From NCBI GenBank assembly GCA_017474765.1, contig JAFVGW010000040.1, positions 1 to 64,000 on the forward strand: 64,000 nucleotides of DNA, read 5' to 3'. The stretch comes from Salinivirgaceae bacterium. GTDB taxonomy: Bacteria > Bacteroidota > Bacteroidia > Bacteroidales > SZUA-534. Below are positions 7,822 to 18,368 of the stretch, piece by piece. The notes under the pieces were generated by a model. It worked only from the letters and a program-made list of their open reading frames with translations. It did no database searches and was not told the origin of the DNA. A program made the position numbers and the translations under genes. The stretch's first letter is position 1, and each line of letters begins with the position of its first letter.

Positions 7822-8784
7822 ATGGCTGAACAGCAGATTTTTGCGTGGGGCACAAGCCGCCGATTCAACGACTATTCGTCGTTCATAAAGAACAAGTTTG
7901 GCGGGCGCGTGCAGAAAATATCTGTCAATGTGGGGCTTTCGTGCCCCAACCGCGACGGCACCAAAGGCACGGGCGGCTGCATCTACTGCGACAACACTGC
8001 GTTCACGCCAGCCTACTGCAACGCCGCTGACAGCATTGCCGAGCAACTGCGCAAAGGCCGCGAGTTTTTTTCGCGCAAATATCCCGATATGCGATATATT
8101 GCTTATTTCCAAAGCTATACAAACACATATGCGCCCGTGGAAACACTTGAGCCGCTCTACCGCGAGGCCGTGGGCAACGGCATTGTGGGGCTTATCATCG
8201 GCACCCGCCCCGACTGCATCAACACTGAACTGCTTGACATGCTGGCACGCATCAACCAGATTGTGCCGGTGAGCATTGAGCTGGGCATTGAAAGCACTAA
8301 CAACCAAACACTTGAGCGAATCAACCGCCACCACACTTTTGAAGATACAGAAAAAGCGGCGCGGCTTTGCGCTCGATACGGACTCGAAACGGGTGCCCAC
8401 CTGATTCTGGGGCTTCCGGGCGAAACAGAAGCCGATTTTCTTGAACACGCCCAGCGAGTATCGGCATTGCCACTAAAAACGATGAAACTGCATCAGTTAC
8501 AGATAATTGAAGGTACGCCGCTGGCCGCCATCTGCCAAAAGGATTCTGATTTTGTCAGCCCTTTCTCGCTCAACGATTACATTGCTACAGTGGTGACTTT
8601 TCTTGAGCACCTGTCGCCCGATATTGTGGTTGAGCGCTTTGTGAGCGTCTCGCCCGCCGAAAAAGTGATTGCCCCCCGCTGGAACCGCATGAAGAATTTT
8701 GAAGTTGTGGCGCTGATTGACAAGGAATTGGAACGGCGCGACACTTGGCAGGGCCGTTTATTCGGACAATCACCTACCGATTAA
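7822..8784 (+). CDS. TIGR01212-family radical SAM protein (YhcC-like)
   Basis: The 320-residue protein carries the family's iron-sulfur motif near residues 42-58: CPNRDGTKGTGGCIYC, matching the spaced cysteines of the TIGR01212 radical SAM group. It also has QSYTNTYAPVE and LGIESTNNQTLERINRHH, typical of the elongated TIM barrel. The reaction of this group is not established. Its ATG begins immediately after the tonB stop, so it is probably cotranscribed. Its 3' end overlaps the convergent Ntn hydrolase gene by 11 bp. Confidence 0.88.
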   Translation: MAEQQIFAWGTSRRFNDYSSFIKNKFGGRVQKISVNVGLSCPNRDGTKGTGGCIYCDNTAFTPAYCNAADSIAEQLRKGREFFSRKYPDMRYIAYFQSYTNTYAPVETLEPLYREAVGNGIVGLIIGTRPDCINTELLDMLARINQIVPVSIELGIESTNNQTLERINRHHTFEDTEKAARLCARYGLETGAHLILGLPGETEADFLEHAQRVSALPLKTMKLHQLQIIEGTPLAAICQKDSDFVSPFSLNDYIATVVTFLEHLSPDIVVERFVSVSPAEKVIAPRWNRMKNFEVVALIDKELERRDTWQGRLFGQSPTD

Positions 8785-9835
8785 GCTTGAAACTGTACGG
8801 CTTATCGAAATTCCTGCGCCAGTAATATGTAACCGAATGTTCGGTCAGATTCATAATCATTGTCCACTGTGTACCACCAACTAAGCCGTCCCAAGGCTGC
8901 TGAGCAACTGAGAACACAGCATCATTAAGTTGTTGCTTGTCCATAACTCCATTGGCGTTGTCGTAAGACTGGCAAAGCTTCTCGTAACGGTGGTCACCCA
9001 CAACCAAACCCGCATTAAGTTTTTGCTGGCACAAATAGTGGTTGGTTACAGCATGAGTTTCAGTCACAACCATCTGATTATCGACATATTCCACCACCAC
9101 GCTCCTACCCGAGGCATCTGACATTGCATAATGGTGGGCCGCTCCAATATCAGAATGCATATCGATTTTCCCAAGCAATTCAACAGCCTCATCAACTGAA
9201 GCCGCATTTTTGAGAAGATAGGCAATTGCAGATGTGGTTGTCAGCGATGGATTACCCGTATTTTGATGAGTTTCAGCAATATCGCCAGCCATCAAATCGG
9301 CAATGGCGAAACCTTTTTCGTTGATTCCATCGAGCGCAAGAAACAATCCGCTAAGCGCCAAAAACTGATTCTGAAAGCCCTCGGGCAGCCACTCATCGCC
9401 AAAACCATAAAACTCCATATTAAAAGTGGAAATATTCTCGTAACCATGTTTGGGCGTGGTATGGAGAATCATTGCGGTGGCCGAAGGAAAGTCGAAATTC
9501 CTGCCCATCAGCACGTTATTGTCAGGAGTGCTGACTGTCAGCGTTGAACAGCCAAAGTCGGCAGTATCGCTGGAAGCAGGCACTGTGTAATATCCTTTCG
9601 ACATGAATTTTGCGATGTACTCCATCAGCTCCTGCGAATCCTTTGCACCTCCGTTGGCCAGAAACTCGTCGAATCCATCATCGCCGGCAAATTCCATATA
9701 ATAAAGTCCGTCATCCAACTTTTCGACCGACAATGCGCCTTTGACAAGCGGTCCGAACATGTTCCAGACGCAAACGCCCAGGGCAAAAATCAGCCCAAGG
9801 AGACATAACAATGTGATTTTTAATACTTTCTTCAT
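8774..9835 (-). CDS. Choloylglycine hydrolase-like Ntn amidase, membrane anchored
   Basis: This 353-residue linear-amide C-N hydrolase family protein has an N-terminal membrane/signal helix (about residues 4-24) and a propeptide before the predicted nucleophile C96 in FGCSTL. It is followed by the family's GRNFDF motif. Cleavage before Cys would generate the active N-terminal nucleophile, as in bile-salt hydrolase and acylase relatives. The substrate cannot be read from sequence; N-acyl amino acids, peptides or conjugated bile acids are possible. The start was set at the second ATG, right before KKVLKI; an ATG two codons upstream is an alternative. A weak -7-like box (minus-strand TAATTTCG, 9858-9865) lies upstream. 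Confidence 0.75.
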   Translation of the reverse strand: MKKVLKITLLCLLGLIFALGVCVWNMFGPLVKGALSVEKLDDGLYYMEFAGDDGFDEFLANGGAKDSQELMEYIAKFMSKGYYTVPASSDTADFGCSTLTVSTPDNNVLMGRNFDFPSATAMILHTTPKHGYENISTFNMEFYGFGDEWLPEGFQNQFLALSGLFLALDGINEKGFAIADLMAGDIAETHQNTGNPSLTTTSAIAYLLKNAASVDEAVELLGKIDMHSDIGAAHHYAMSDASGRSVVVEYVDNQMVVTETHAVTNHYLCQQKLNAGLVVGDHRYEKLCQSYDNANGVMDKQQLNDAVFSVAQQPWDGLVGGTQWTMIMNLTEHSVTYYWRRNFDKPYSFKLNR

Positions 9836-10043
9836 AACCATTGCTGTTTTTATGCCACGAAATTAACATTAAGAATCTTTTCCGCGACGACATTTTAATT
9901 TTTCTTTGAAAAATGATTCCAACCGATGCCAGGCAAGCCTCCTTACGCATTTTCCCGATAATGAGACAATCGCGTGCGCCACATCAAAAAAATTAGAATA
10001 AATTCGCGGCCGTAAAAAATTGAAATTGAAAATACAAAATACT

Positions 10044-11441
10044 ATGCAGAAAAGGACAAAAATTGTTGACGTCCTGAAATCGGGAAAGGTTGACACTGAA
10101 GTGGTTGTGATGGGTTGGGTGCGCACAAAGCGCGACAGCAAAACCGTGGTTTTCATCGCCTTGAACGATGGCTCGACAATCAACAACGTGCAGATTGTTG
10201 CCGATGTGGTGAACTTCGACGAGGAACTTTTGAAACAGATAACCACTGGCGCCTGCCTGAGCGTTACCGGAAAACTCGTTCAGAGCGTTGGCGCAGGACA
10301 AAGTGTTGAAATTCAAGCAAAAGAGATTAAACTCTTTGGCGCCTGCCCGCAGGATTACCCAATGCAGAAAAAGGGCCAGACAATGGAATATATGCGCCAG
10401 TACGCCCACTTGCGTCTGCGCACAAACACTTTCGGCGCCGTGTTCCGCATCCGTCACAATATGGCCATTGCCATTCATAAGTTCTTCCACGACAAGGGTT
10501 TCGTCTATTTCCACTCGCCGCTCATCACCGCCAGCGACTGCGAAGGTGCCGGCCAGATGTTTCAGGTGACGACCAAAAACCTTTACGACCTGCAGAAAGA
10601 CGAGAACGGCAAGATAATCTACACCGATGACTTCTTCGGCAAGCAGACCAGCCTGACCGTCTCGGGCCAGCTCGAGGGCGAACTTGCAGCCACAGCGCTT
10701 GGCGCCATCTACACCTTCGGCCCTACATTCCGCGCCGAAAACTCGAATACCCCGCGCCACTTGGCCGAGTTTTGGATGATTGAACCCGAAATGGCCTTCT
10801 ACGACATCGATGACCTGATGGCGCTTGAGGAAGAGTTCATCAAATACTGCGTGAAATGGGCGCTCGACAACTGCCAGGACGACCTTGCGTTCCTTAACAA
10901 GATGATTGACAAGAGCCTGCTCGAAAGACTCAACTCGGTAATCAACACCGAGTTTGTCCATCTGCCTTATACCGAAGGAATTAAGATTCTTGAAGACGCC
11001 ATTGCCAAAGGCCACAAATTCGAGTTCCCCGTGTTCTGGGGCTGCGACCTTGCCAGCGAGCACGAGCGCTACCTGGTTGAAGAGCACTTCAAGAAACCGG
11101 TGATTATGATTGACTATCCGAAAGAGATTAAATCGTTCTATATGAAGCAGAACGCCGACGGCAAAACCGTTCAGGGCACCGATGTGCTGTTCCCGCAGAT
11201 TGGCGAAATCATCGGCGGCAGCGTGCGTGAGGAAGACTACGACAAACTGCTTGGCCGTATGAACGAACTCGGAATGAAAACCGAAGGCTACGAGTGGTAT
11301 CTCGACACCCGCAAATACGGTTCTTGCCCGCACGCCGGCTTCGGCTTGGGCTTTGAGCGCCTGATGCTCTTCGTAACCGGAATGGCCAACATCCGCGATG
11401 TGATTCCGTTCCCGCGCACACCGAAGAATGCGGAATTCTAA
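10044..11441 (+). CDS. asnS: Asparaginyl-tRNA synthetase
   Basis: AsnRS charges tRNA-Asn. The 465-residue class IIb enzyme has the N-terminal OB-fold anticodon domain (about 10-110, [14 protein letters not shown]), the AsnRS-type motif 2 region ([24 protein letters not shown]) and the motif 3 segment [27 protein letters not shown] at the C-terminus. An in-frame TTG 24 bp upstream would extend the protein, but ATG 10044 gives the usual start. It has its own terminator downstream. Confidence 0.97.
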   Translation: MQKRTKIVDVLKSGKVDTEVVVMGWVRTKRDSKTVVFIALNDGSTINNVQIVADVVNFDEELLKQITTGACLSVTGKLVQSVGAGQSVEIQAKEIKLFGACPQDYPMQKKGQTMEYMRQYAHLRLRTNTFGAVFRIRHNMAIAIHKFFHDKGFVYFHSPLITASDCEGAGQMFQVTTKNLYDLQKDENGKIIYTDDFFGKQTSLTVSGQLEGELAATALGAIYTFGPTFRAENSNTPRHLAEFWMIEPEMAFYDIDDLMALEEEFIKYCVKWALDNCQDDLAFLNKMIDKSLLERLNSVINTEFVHLPYTEGIKILEDAIAKGHKFEFPVFWGCDLASEHERYLVEEHFKKPVIMIDYPKEIKSFYMKQNADGKTVQGTDVLFPQIGEIIGGSVREEDYDKLLGRMNELGMKTEGYEWYLDTRKYGSCPHAGFGLGFERLMLFVTGMANIRDVIPFPRTPKNAEF

Positions 11442-11494
11442 TTTGGTGAATCGGTGAACTGGCGAATCGGATAATCGATTTTACAAAAGATAAT

Positions 11495-11523
11495 AGGGGC
11501 GAATAACCATTCGCCCCTTTTTT
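11495..11523 (+). terminator. Rho-independent terminator after asnS
   Basis: A 10-bp GC-rich stem (AGGGGCGAAT with ATTCGCCCCT), a 4-base loop and a T run lie 53 bp after the asnS stop. Confidence 0.92.
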
Positions 11524-11551
11524 ATTTCCAAGAATTACCACGTTGCAAACA

Positions 11552-11584
11552 AAAAATCCCGATGCACATGTCATCGGGATTTTT
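11552..11584 (-). terminator. Rho-independent terminator of the comEB-ctpA-ahcY operon
   Basis: A 13-bp inverted repeat (AAAAATCCCGATG with CATCGGGATTTTT) lies just past the ahcY stop. Read on the minus strand it ends in a T run. It can also act on the plus strand as a second stop for asnS. Confidence 0.85.
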
Positions 11585-11622
11585 CATCTATCCTTCTGTT
11601 ATTCAATTCTTCAGTCCTTCAA

Positions 11623-13038
11623 TCAATAACGATAGTGCTCAGGTTTGTAAGGTCCTTCAACCTTCACACCGATGTAGTCGGCTTGGGCTTGGCTCAGGAT
11701 GGTGAGTTTTGCACCGACGTGCTCAAGGTGCAGGCGGGCAACTTCCTCGTCGAGATATTTCGGCAGACGGTAAACGCCAATCTCATATTTCTTCTGCCAC
11801 AAGTCGAGTTGGGCCAGTGTTTGGTTTGTGAACGAGTTGCTCATCACAAACGATGGGTGTCCCGTTGCGCAGCCAAGGTTCACAAGGCGGCCTTCGGCAA
11901 GCACGATAATGCTGTGACCGTCAGGAAAATAGTATTGGTCAACCTGCGGTTTGATGTTCACTTTCTTGATTCCGGGCACGGCCTCAAGGTCGGCCATCAT
12001 AATCTCGTTGTCGAAGTGACCGATGTTGCAGACAATGGCTTTGTCTTTCATCTTCTTCATATGGTCGGCGGTGATGATGTCGCGGTTGCCGGTGCAGGTA
12101 ACGTAGATGTCGCCTTGCGGCAGAGCGTCATCAACGGTTGTAACTTCAAAGCCTTCCATCGCGGCCTGTAGGGCGCAAATCGGGTCGATTTCGGTAACCA
12201 GAACGCGGGCGCCGAATCCACGCATACTCATTGCGCAGCCCTTGCCCACATCGCCGTAACCGCAAACCACAGCCACCTTGCCGGCAATCATAATGTCGGT
12301 AGCGCGTTTGATGCCGTCGGCCAGGCTCTCGCGACAGCCGTACAGGTTGTCGAATTTCGATTTCGTTACCGAGTCGTTGACGTTGATAGCGGGGAAACGC
12401 AGCGTTTTGGCCTCTGCCATCTGATACAAGCGGTGAACGCCAGTGGTTGTCTCTTCCGACACGCCGCGCACTTTGGCGGCCAGTTTGTGCCATTTCTGAC
12501 AGTCGTCTTTCAGGCCGTCGTTTATTCTTTCATACAGACGAATGGCATCCTCGCCCTTCGGCATATTGTTCAGAATGGCCGGATTGTCTTCAATCTCAAT
12601 GCCCTTATGCAGCATCAGTGTTGCATCGCCGCCGTCGTCAACAATCAGGTCGGGGCCTTCGCCATTGCCAAAGTTCAGCGCCTGCTCGGTGCACCACCAG
12701 TACTCTTCGAGCGACTCGCCCTTCCATGCGAAAACCGGCACACCGCGCTCAGCCACGGCCGCTGCGGCATGGTCCTGAGTTGAAAAGATATTGCAGCTTG
12801 CCCAACGCACCTTCGCGCCAAGCGCCGTCAGTGTCTCAATGAGCACGGCTGTTTGAATGGTCATGTGCAGGCTGCCCGAAATTTTTGCGCCCTTAAGCGG
12901 CTGACTTGCAGCGTATTTCTTGCGCAAAGCCATCAGTCCGGGCATTTCGGCCTCAGCCAGCTCAATCTCTTTGCGCCCCCAGTCGGCAAGCGCCATATCC
13001 TTCACCTTGTAAGGAAGATTCTGATTGCATTTTTCCAT
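11623..13038 (-). CDS. ahcY: Adenosylhomocysteinase (S-adenosylhomocysteine hydrolase)
   Basis: AhcY cleaves S-adenosylhomocysteine to adenosine and homocysteine, removing the inhibitory product of SAM-dependent methylation. The 471-residue protein is full length. It has the NAD-binding [10 protein letters not shown] motif, the substrate region [14 protein letters not shown], and the C-terminal [20 protein letters not shown] and KPEHYRY tail that contributes to the neighbouring subunit's cofactor site. The start lies 25 bp after the ctpA stop, in the same leftward operon. metK is about 5.7 kb away, so two methyl-cycle genes sit near each other but are not cotranscribed. Confidence 0.97.
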   Translation of the reverse strand: MEKCNQNLPYKVKDMALADWGRKEIELAEAEMPGLMALRKKYAASQPLKGAKISGSLHMTIQTAVLIETLTALGAKVRWASCNIFSTQDHAAAAVAERGVPVFAWKGESLEEYWWCTEQALNFGNGEGPDLIVDDGGDATLMLHKGIEIEDNPAILNNMPKGEDAIRLYERINDGLKDDCQKWHKLAAKVRGVSEETTTGVHRLYQMAEAKTLRFPAINVNDSVTKSKFDNLYGCRESLADGIKRATDIMIAGKVAVVCGYGDVGKGCAMSMRGFGARVLVTEIDPICALQAAMEGFEVTTVDDALPQGDIYVTCTGNRDIITADHMKKMKDKAIVCNIGHFDNEIMMADLEAVPGIKKVNIKPQVDQYYFPDGHSIIVLAEGRLVNLGCATGHPSFVMSNSFTNQTLAQLDLWQKKYEIGVYRLPKYLDEEVARLHLEHVGAKLTILSQAQADYIGVKVEGPYKPEHYRY

Positions 13039-13062
13039 ATCTGTATAATGTTTAAAAATGAT

Positions 13063-14673
13063 TTACAATGTTTTAAGTGTCTTTGTCTCGACAATCTTCA
13101 CACTCTCGTTGAGCGTTTTGTCGATGCGGTGCATGATTGGGTAGAATCCGTTGTCGTCAATCATGTTGCGGGCGATGAGCGCCATAATCTGCGTCTCAAT
13201 CACCTCGCGCGACTGGCGGATTCCCTTCTCATCGCGCTTGATGCCCTGCGTTTCGGCGTAAGCCACAAACTGGTCGAAGATGTTCTGCGATTTCAGATAT
13301 TTCACAAAATCGTCGGCTGTTTTCAGCTTCGTCATTGCGTTGCGGTTGCGGTCGGTGTATTCGATGCAGAACTGATACTCACAGCCCTTGCGCGAAATCT
13401 TGCTGTAGTAGGCCGAGCCGCCGGAGGTGTCAGCAGGGATGAACACATCGGGCATGATGCCACCGCCGCCATACACCACGCGTCCGCCAGTGGTGAAATA
13501 CTCGGTTGAGTCGGCAATTTTTATGCTGTCGCGCTCCATAAACTCGCCATGCTCGTAGCGGTTCTCAAGGTCGGCGTAATAATCCTCATCGCTCTGATTA
13601 TAAGGTTTTTGAATACAACGTCCCGACGGTGTGTAATAGCGAGCAATGGTGAGCCGCACCGACGAGTTGTCGGGGAACATAATCGGCTCCTGCACAAGGC
13701 CTTTGCCAAACGAGCGTCGCCCGATAATGATGCCGCGGTCATTGTCCTGAATGGCGCCGGCTGTAATCTCGCTTGCCGATGCCGAAAACTCGTCAATCAG
13801 AATGGCCAGCTTCAAATCCTTGCACGACTGCCGGAACGACGCGTGGAAATCTGCCCTGTCGCGGTGAGCGCCCTCGGTGTAAACAATCAGGCTGCCGCTT
13901 GGCAGAAACTCATCGACCACGTTGATGGCCGCGTCCATATATCCACCTCCGTTGCCGCGAAGGTCGAAAATCAGGTTCTGCATGCCCTGCGCCTTCAGTT
14001 TGGCAATGGCGTCCTGAAATTCCTTATGCGTTGTGCGGGCGAATTTCGACAGTTTTATGTAGCCCGTATGGCTGTTGAGCATATACGACACATCGATGCT
14101 ATAGAGCGGAATCTGGCCGCGTGTAATCTCAAACGGCACCAGATTCTTCTCGCCGCGCCTTGCAATACCCACACGCACCTTGGTGCCTTTCGGTCCGCGA
14201 AGCAGTTTCATCACATCGTTGTTGGCAATGCCGATGCCCGCAATCAGCGAGTCGTCGACAGTCACAATGCGGTCGCCAGCGCGAAGCCCCACCTTTTCCG
14301 ACGGGCCGCCGGCAATCACCGCCACCACGTAAACCGTGTCCTTCTGAATGTTGAACTGAACGCCAATGCCGTCGAAATTGCCTTCGAGCGGCTCGTTCAT
14401 CTCGGCAAACTCTTCGGCCGAGATATAGGTGGAGTGCGGGTCAAGTTCTTTGAGCAGGTTGATGGCGGCCTTCTCCTCGAGTTTGGCCACATCAACCGTA
14501 TCAACATAATTCTGGCGGATATTGCCAATCAGATAATCGAGTTTACCGCCACGGCGCTGGTTTATAATGGTTTGCACGCTTCCGCGATGCGCGATGTTGC
14601 TCTCGACAAACATTCCGAAAACAAACGCCACGGCAAGCAGCAGCGGCAGCCATATCTTAACTAACTTATTCAT
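13063..14673 (-). CDS. ctpA: S41 family C-terminal processing peptidase
   Basis: This periplasmic tail-specific protease has 536 residues. It has an N-terminal signal/anchor helix (about 5-25), a PDZ domain (about 95-175, with GIGVQF and GLRAGDRIVTVD), and the S41 catalytic core. The core includes DLRGNGGGY (about 238-245), the SASASEI serine motif at about 297-303 and the catalytic Lys in SFGKG (K324). A C-terminal extension of about 130 residues is usual in Bacteroidota homologues. It lies between comEB and ahcY. Confidence 0.93.
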   Translation of the reverse strand: MNKLVKIWLPLLLAVAFVFGMFVESNIAHRGSVQTIINQRRGGKLDYLIGNIRQNYVDTVDVAKLEEKAAINLLKELDPHSTYISAEEFAEMNEPLEGNFDGIGVQFNIQKDTVYVVAVIAGGPSEKVGLRAGDRIVTVDDSLIAGIGIANNDVMKLLRGPKGTKVRVGIARRGEKNLVPFEITRGQIPLYSIDVSYMLNSHTGYIKLSKFARTTHKEFQDAIAKLKAQGMQNLIFDLRGNGGGYMDAAINVVDEFLPSGSLIVYTEGAHRDRADFHASFRQSCKDLKLAILIDEFSASASEITAGAIQDNDRGIIIGRRSFGKGLVQEPIMFPDNSSVRLTIARYYTPSGRCIQKPYNQSDEDYYADLENRYEHGEFMERDSIKIADSTEYFTTGGRVVYGGGGIMPDVFIPADTSGGSAYYSKISRKGCEYQFCIEYTDRNRNAMTKLKTADDFVKYLKSQNIFDQFVAYAETQGIKRDEKGIRQSREVIETQIMALIARNMIDDNGFYPIMHRIDKTLNESVKIVETKTLKTL

Positions 14674-14684
14674 ACTCTGTTGGT

Positions 14685-15110
14685 TTAATCGGTTGAAACC
14701 TGAACAATTTCAATGCCGGCGCGCTTGAGCAACTCAATGCCGTCCTGAATGCGGTAGTTGTCGGAAAAAACCACACGCTTAATGCCCGACTGAATGATGA
14801 GCTTGGCGCATTCCATACAAGGCGATGCTGTGACATAGAGCGTTGCGCCCAGGCTGCTGTTGTTCGATTTGGCCACTTTGGTGATGGCGTTAGCCTCGGC
14901 GTGCAGCACGTAGGGCTTGGTGGTGTTCTCGTCAATCTCGCAGCAGTTCTCAAACCCCGAAGGCGTACCATTGTAGCCGTCGGATATTATCATCTGGTCT
15001 TTGACCAGAATGGCACCCACCTTGCGGCGCACGCAGTAGGAGTTTTCGGCCCAGATGCGCGCCATCTGCAGGTAGCGCAGGTCGAACCGGTGTTGTTTTT
15101 CAGCATCCAT
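14685..15110 (-). CDS. comEB: dCMP / cytidine-type deaminase (ComE operon protein 2 family)
   Basis: The 141-residue zinc deaminase probably converts dCMP to dUMP for thymidylate synthesis. It has the zinc-binding HAEANAI motif and the second cysteine pair in SPCMECAKL, plus the dCMP-deaminase start WAENSYCVRRKVGAILV. An upstream in-frame start at 15185 would add 25 residues that run through the promoter, so the ATG at 15110 was chosen (MDAEKQHRF). It is the first gene of the leftward operon with ctpA and ahcY. Confidence 0.9.
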   Translation of the reverse strand: MDAEKQHRFDLRYLQMARIWAENSYCVRRKVGAILVKDQMIISDGYNGTPSGFENCCEIDENTTKPYVLHAEANAITKVAKSNNSSLGATLYVTASPCMECAKLIIQSGIKRVVFSDNYRIQDGIELLKRAGIEIVQVSTD

Positions 15111-15133
15111 TTTGCTTGTTCTTTTTGTGGACA

Positions 15134-15163
15134 CAAATATAAAGTGAAAGTTGGAAGTGCAAA
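15134..15163 (-). promoter_or_regulatory. Promoter of the comEB-ctpA-ahcY operon
   Basis: On the minus strand TTTG (15160-15163) and TATATTTG (15134-15141) are separated by 18 bp, a strong match to the Bacteroidota -33/-7 consensus. The -7 box ends 23 bp before the comEB ATG, which confirms the shorter comEB start. Confidence 0.8.
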
Positions 15164-15320
15164 GGCACAATTGCTGCTGAAGCAACCGTCTTCAGTGGAA
15201 AACGTTTATTTGTTATAGGGGATGAAAATAGCACTAATAACAGAATAAATAAGGCAAGGGGAAATATTATAATTTAGTTTGTAGAGACCCATAATTAATA
15301 ATGCCTCCAAGTGTTTTTAA

Positions 15321-18300
15321 TCAATTATTTATCACAATCCGTTTCGCCTCTTTGCCAACCATGACAATGTAAAGACCTGCAGTATTTACACGGATTTCCG
15401 TATGAACACCACGTGCAATGTCACTGCAAACCTGCCGTCCCATTGCATCATAAACACTAATTTCGGCAGTGGCATTCTCGACAATGATAGTGTTGCCATG
15501 TGCGTAAACCGCCGCACCATAAGTGCCTGGAACGGATTCGGCAGTGGCAGTATTATTTTCAGGAATGTTACCATCGTACCCCCAAACCACAGGGCACTTG
15601 TTTTCATCCCAGCCAGCGTTCCATTTCTTATCCCAGTTCTCGGGTTTAGAACTTGCTTCGCAATATATAGTTGCATTACTACAATCACCAAATGCATAGT
15701 TTCCAATGGATGTTACTGAATTAGGAATGATAATTGAAGTTAAATTGGAGCACCCACCAAACGCATATTCGCCGATATTGGTAACTGAATCAGGTATTTC
15801 CAGTGAAGTTAAGCTACCACAATCATAAAACGCATAGTCGCCAATAGAAGTAACGGATTGGGGAATAGCAATCGATGTCAGAGCATAGCAAGATTTGAAC
15901 ACTTGTGCTCCGATGTTTTTTAACGAATTAGGGATGTTAATTGAAATTAAATTTGAGCAACCATCAAACGCATAATTGCCGATATTGGTAACAGAATTAG
16001 GTATTTCCAGCGAAGTCAGTCCCAAACAATTACTAAATGCGTCGCTATCAATACTGGTAACAGAATTTGGTATATTAACCGATGCTAAGAATATGCAACT
16101 TGAAAATGTGCCGGGTGCAATGGTTGTGACTGAATTAGGTATGGTTATCGAAGTTAAAGCACAACCTCGAAAAGCATTCGTCCCTATTGTTTTAACCGAA
16201 TTAGGAATAGTTAACGATACAAGATTTGAGCAATTGTCAAACGCTTCATTCCCGATGCTAATAACCGAGCTGGGAATGCTTATCGACTCAAGGCTCACAC
16301 ACCCCATAAACACTTCATTACCAATAGATACAACAGAATTCGGAATATCTGCCGTTTTTAAGTCACTACATCCCCACCATGTTTTGTCCGCAATATTTGT
16401 TATTGAATCAGGGATATTTACAGAAACCAAATCTATACAAAAGAAGAAAGCACCCTCACCAATACTTTTGACCGAATTAGGAATGTCTATTTCCACAATA
16501 CCGCAATTTCTGAATGCTTCATTTCCAATGATAGCAACAGATTTGGGAATGGTCACTTTTTGCAGGAAGCTATTTTTAAACGCTTCGTTATAAATAATTT
16601 TACAATGTTCATTCACATCACAAGTTGTTATTTGTTTTGTCTTTGCTTCATACAATAGGAAATATGGATTGTCGGCATTACCCAAATATAAAGCATTGTC
16701 ATATTCATTGAATTGGATGTTTCCACAATCAAAGAACACCAAATTGCCAATGCTGGCAATCGAATTAGGAATGGAAACCGAAGTCAAGCCTTTACAACCA
16801 AAGAAGGCTTCGTCTCCTATTGCTGTAACAGAACCAGGAATGAAAACCGAAGTCAAGCCACTGCAATTAATGAAAGCATAGTTGCCAATTTCTCTAACCG
16901 AACCGGGTACTACCAATTCGGTAATTTCAACACCATCCAAGTATAAATGATGAGCGTAGTACAATGGATTAGCAAAACAACCGCCAAATTGCATTCCACA
17001 TACACTTTCAGTGCTTTCAAAATCGGCTTTAGTCAGTCCGGTACAATTAATAAATGCATCCATGCCTATGCTATTTACCGAATTAGGAATGAACACAGAA
17101 GTCAGTTCCCGGCAATCAGAGAATGCATATTGGGGCAGACTTGTCACCGTGTAAATTGTCCCTTCATTTTCTACTGTTGAAGGTATTATTAGATTTCCTT
17201 TGAGTATGGCTCCACTTGGCTTGCTAACCTCAACTTCGCGTTTTTCTGCATCAGTTACGACATATTTCAAACCGTCATTTATGAAAATGATAAATTTATT
17301 TACAGTGTCGTTGCTTGTGGTGGGGAGGTCAGACTGTGTTTGTCCCCAAACCACCGGAAATTTTCCAAAGTTTTTTGAGTTCCAATAAATATCCCATCCT
17401 TCCGGTTGAGAATCAGCTTCACAATAAATAGTCAGGTTTTCACCTCCGAATGCAAAACCTCCTATTTGAGTGACAGTATTCGGAATAAAAATATAAGTCA
17501 AATCGCAATTACTAAATGCATCACCCCCGATGCTTGTAATCGAATTCGGAATAATAAAAGACGTTATTCCACAACTACTAAACGCCCCACCTCCTATGCT
17601 TGTAACAGAATTGGGAATATATACAGAGCTCAGGCTACTGCAACATGAAAATGCACCACCACCAATGCTTGTAAGTGAACTTGGAATTGCAACCGAAGTC
17701 AGACTCCTACAATAAGCGAACACGCTGTTTCCAAGGTTTGTTACGGAATTGGGAATATTTATTGATGTAAGTGCATCGCAACCCTCGAACGCAGATTGCC
17801 CAATACTTGTCACCGAATTCGGGATTGTTACCGAAGTCAGACTTCCGCAAGTGTAAAACGCACTTTGACCGATGCTGGTAACAGAATTAGGAATGGTTAT
17901 TGATGTCAGGCCGCTGCATTCATAAAACATACCCATGGCGATGTTTGTAACACCGTCAGGAATTCGTAACGATTGCAGTCTTTTACAGCCCTGAAACGCG
18001 CATTCTCCAATTTCTGCGATAGAATCAGGCATAGAAACATTTTTCAAATCACTACAATTGAAAAACGCTGTTTTTCCAATGCTGGCAACTGTATTAGGAA
18101 TCATAACCAGGACCAGACCGCTGCAACTGTGGAATGCCGCATCCTTAAGACTTGTTACCGTATAAGTTACGCCGTCGTTTATGACTTTTGACGGAATAAT
18201 AAGAGTATCCGTGGGCTCCATTAAGCCTCGGCCAACAGAAACCTCATTTTTACTGGCATCGGTGACGGTATATTCCAGATTGTCAATAGTAAATAATGTT

Positions 18301-18368
18301 GTTTGAGCCCAAACGTGTAAGGCTACCGTTGTAGTAAACAATAGTGTTGCAATGTGTTTAAAATACAT
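15321..18368 (-). CDS. BspA-type leucine-rich repeat surface protein with T9SS-like sorting tail
   Basis: The 1015-residue secreted protein has a signal peptide (about 1-21), two introductory strands ending in EGxxYTVTSL, and some three dozen LRR_5 (BspA/TpLRR) repeats of about 23 residues with the pattern SIGxxAFxxCxxLTSxxIPNSVT. Two long repeat blocks are each preceded by the repeated module LEYTVTDA/LKYVVTDA. The last ~75 residues, with a GLYIVMVGKEAKRIVI ending, resemble a type A T9SS sorting domain, so the protein is probably exported by the PorU/PorV machinery encoded nearby and fixed to the surface. Relatives bind host proteins or other bacteria; the ligand here is unknown. The regular repeats also give strong DNA periodicity of about 69 bp. 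Confidence 0.88.
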   Translation of the reverse strand: MYFKHIATLLFTTTVALHVWAQTTLFTIDNLEYTVTDASKNEVSVGRGLMEPTDTLIIPSKVINDGVTYTVTSLKDAAFHSCSGLVLVMIPNTVASIGKTAFFNCSDLKNVSMPDSIAEIGECAFQGCKRLQSLRIPDGVTNIAMGMFYECSGLTSITIPNSVTSIGQSAFYTCGSLTSVTIPNSVTSIGQSAFEGCDALTSINIPNSVTNLGNSVFAYCRSLTSVAIPSSLTSIGGGAFSCCSSLSSVYIPNSVTSIGGGAFSSCGITSFIIPNSITSIGGDAFSNCDLTYIFIPNTVTQIGGFAFGGENLTIYCEADSQPEGWDIYWNSKNFGKFPVVWGQTQSDLPTTSNDTVNKFIIFINDGLKYVVTDAEKREVEVSKPSGAILKGNLIIPSTVENEGTIYTVTSLPQYAFSDCRELTSVFIPNSVNSIGMDAFINCTGLTKADFESTESVCGMQFGGCFANPLYYAHHLYLDGVEITELVVPGSVREIGNYAFINCSGLTSVFIPGSVTAIGDEAFFGCKGLTSVSIPNSIASIGNLVFFDCGNIQFNEYDNALYLGNADNPYFLLYEAKTKQITTCDVNEHCKIIYNEAFKNSFLQKVTIPKSVAIIGNEAFRNCGIVEIDIPNSVKSIGEGAFFFCIDLVSVNIPDSITNIADKTWWGCSDLKTADIPNSVVSIGNEVFMGCVSLESISIPSSVISIGNEAFDNCSNLVSLTIPNSVKTIGTNAFRGCALTSITIPNSVTTIAPGTFSSCIFLASVNIPNSVTSIDSDAFSNCLGLTSLEIPNSVTNIGNYAFDGCSNLISINIPNSLKNIGAQVFKSCYALTSIAIPQSVTSIGDYAFYDCGSLTSLEIPDSVTNIGEYAFGGCSNLTSIIIPNSVTSIGNYAFGDCSNATIYCEASSKPENWDKKWNAGWDENKCPVVWGYDGNIPENNTATAESVPGTYGAAVYAHGNTIIVENATAEISVYDAMGRQVCSDIARGVHTEIRVNTAGLYIVMVGKEAKRIVINN

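Noticed and set aside
9993..11333. 446-codon open frame on the minus strand
   Set aside because: It is antisense to asnS, His/Phe/Val-rich without domains, and results from codon bias of the real gene.
13549..14664. 371-codon plus-strand open frame
   Set aside because: It is antisense to ctpA and has no recognisable motif.
15321..18368. 69-bp DNA periodicity as a non-coding tandem repeat
   Set aside because: It is fully explained by the leucine-rich repeat codons of the long leftward gene.
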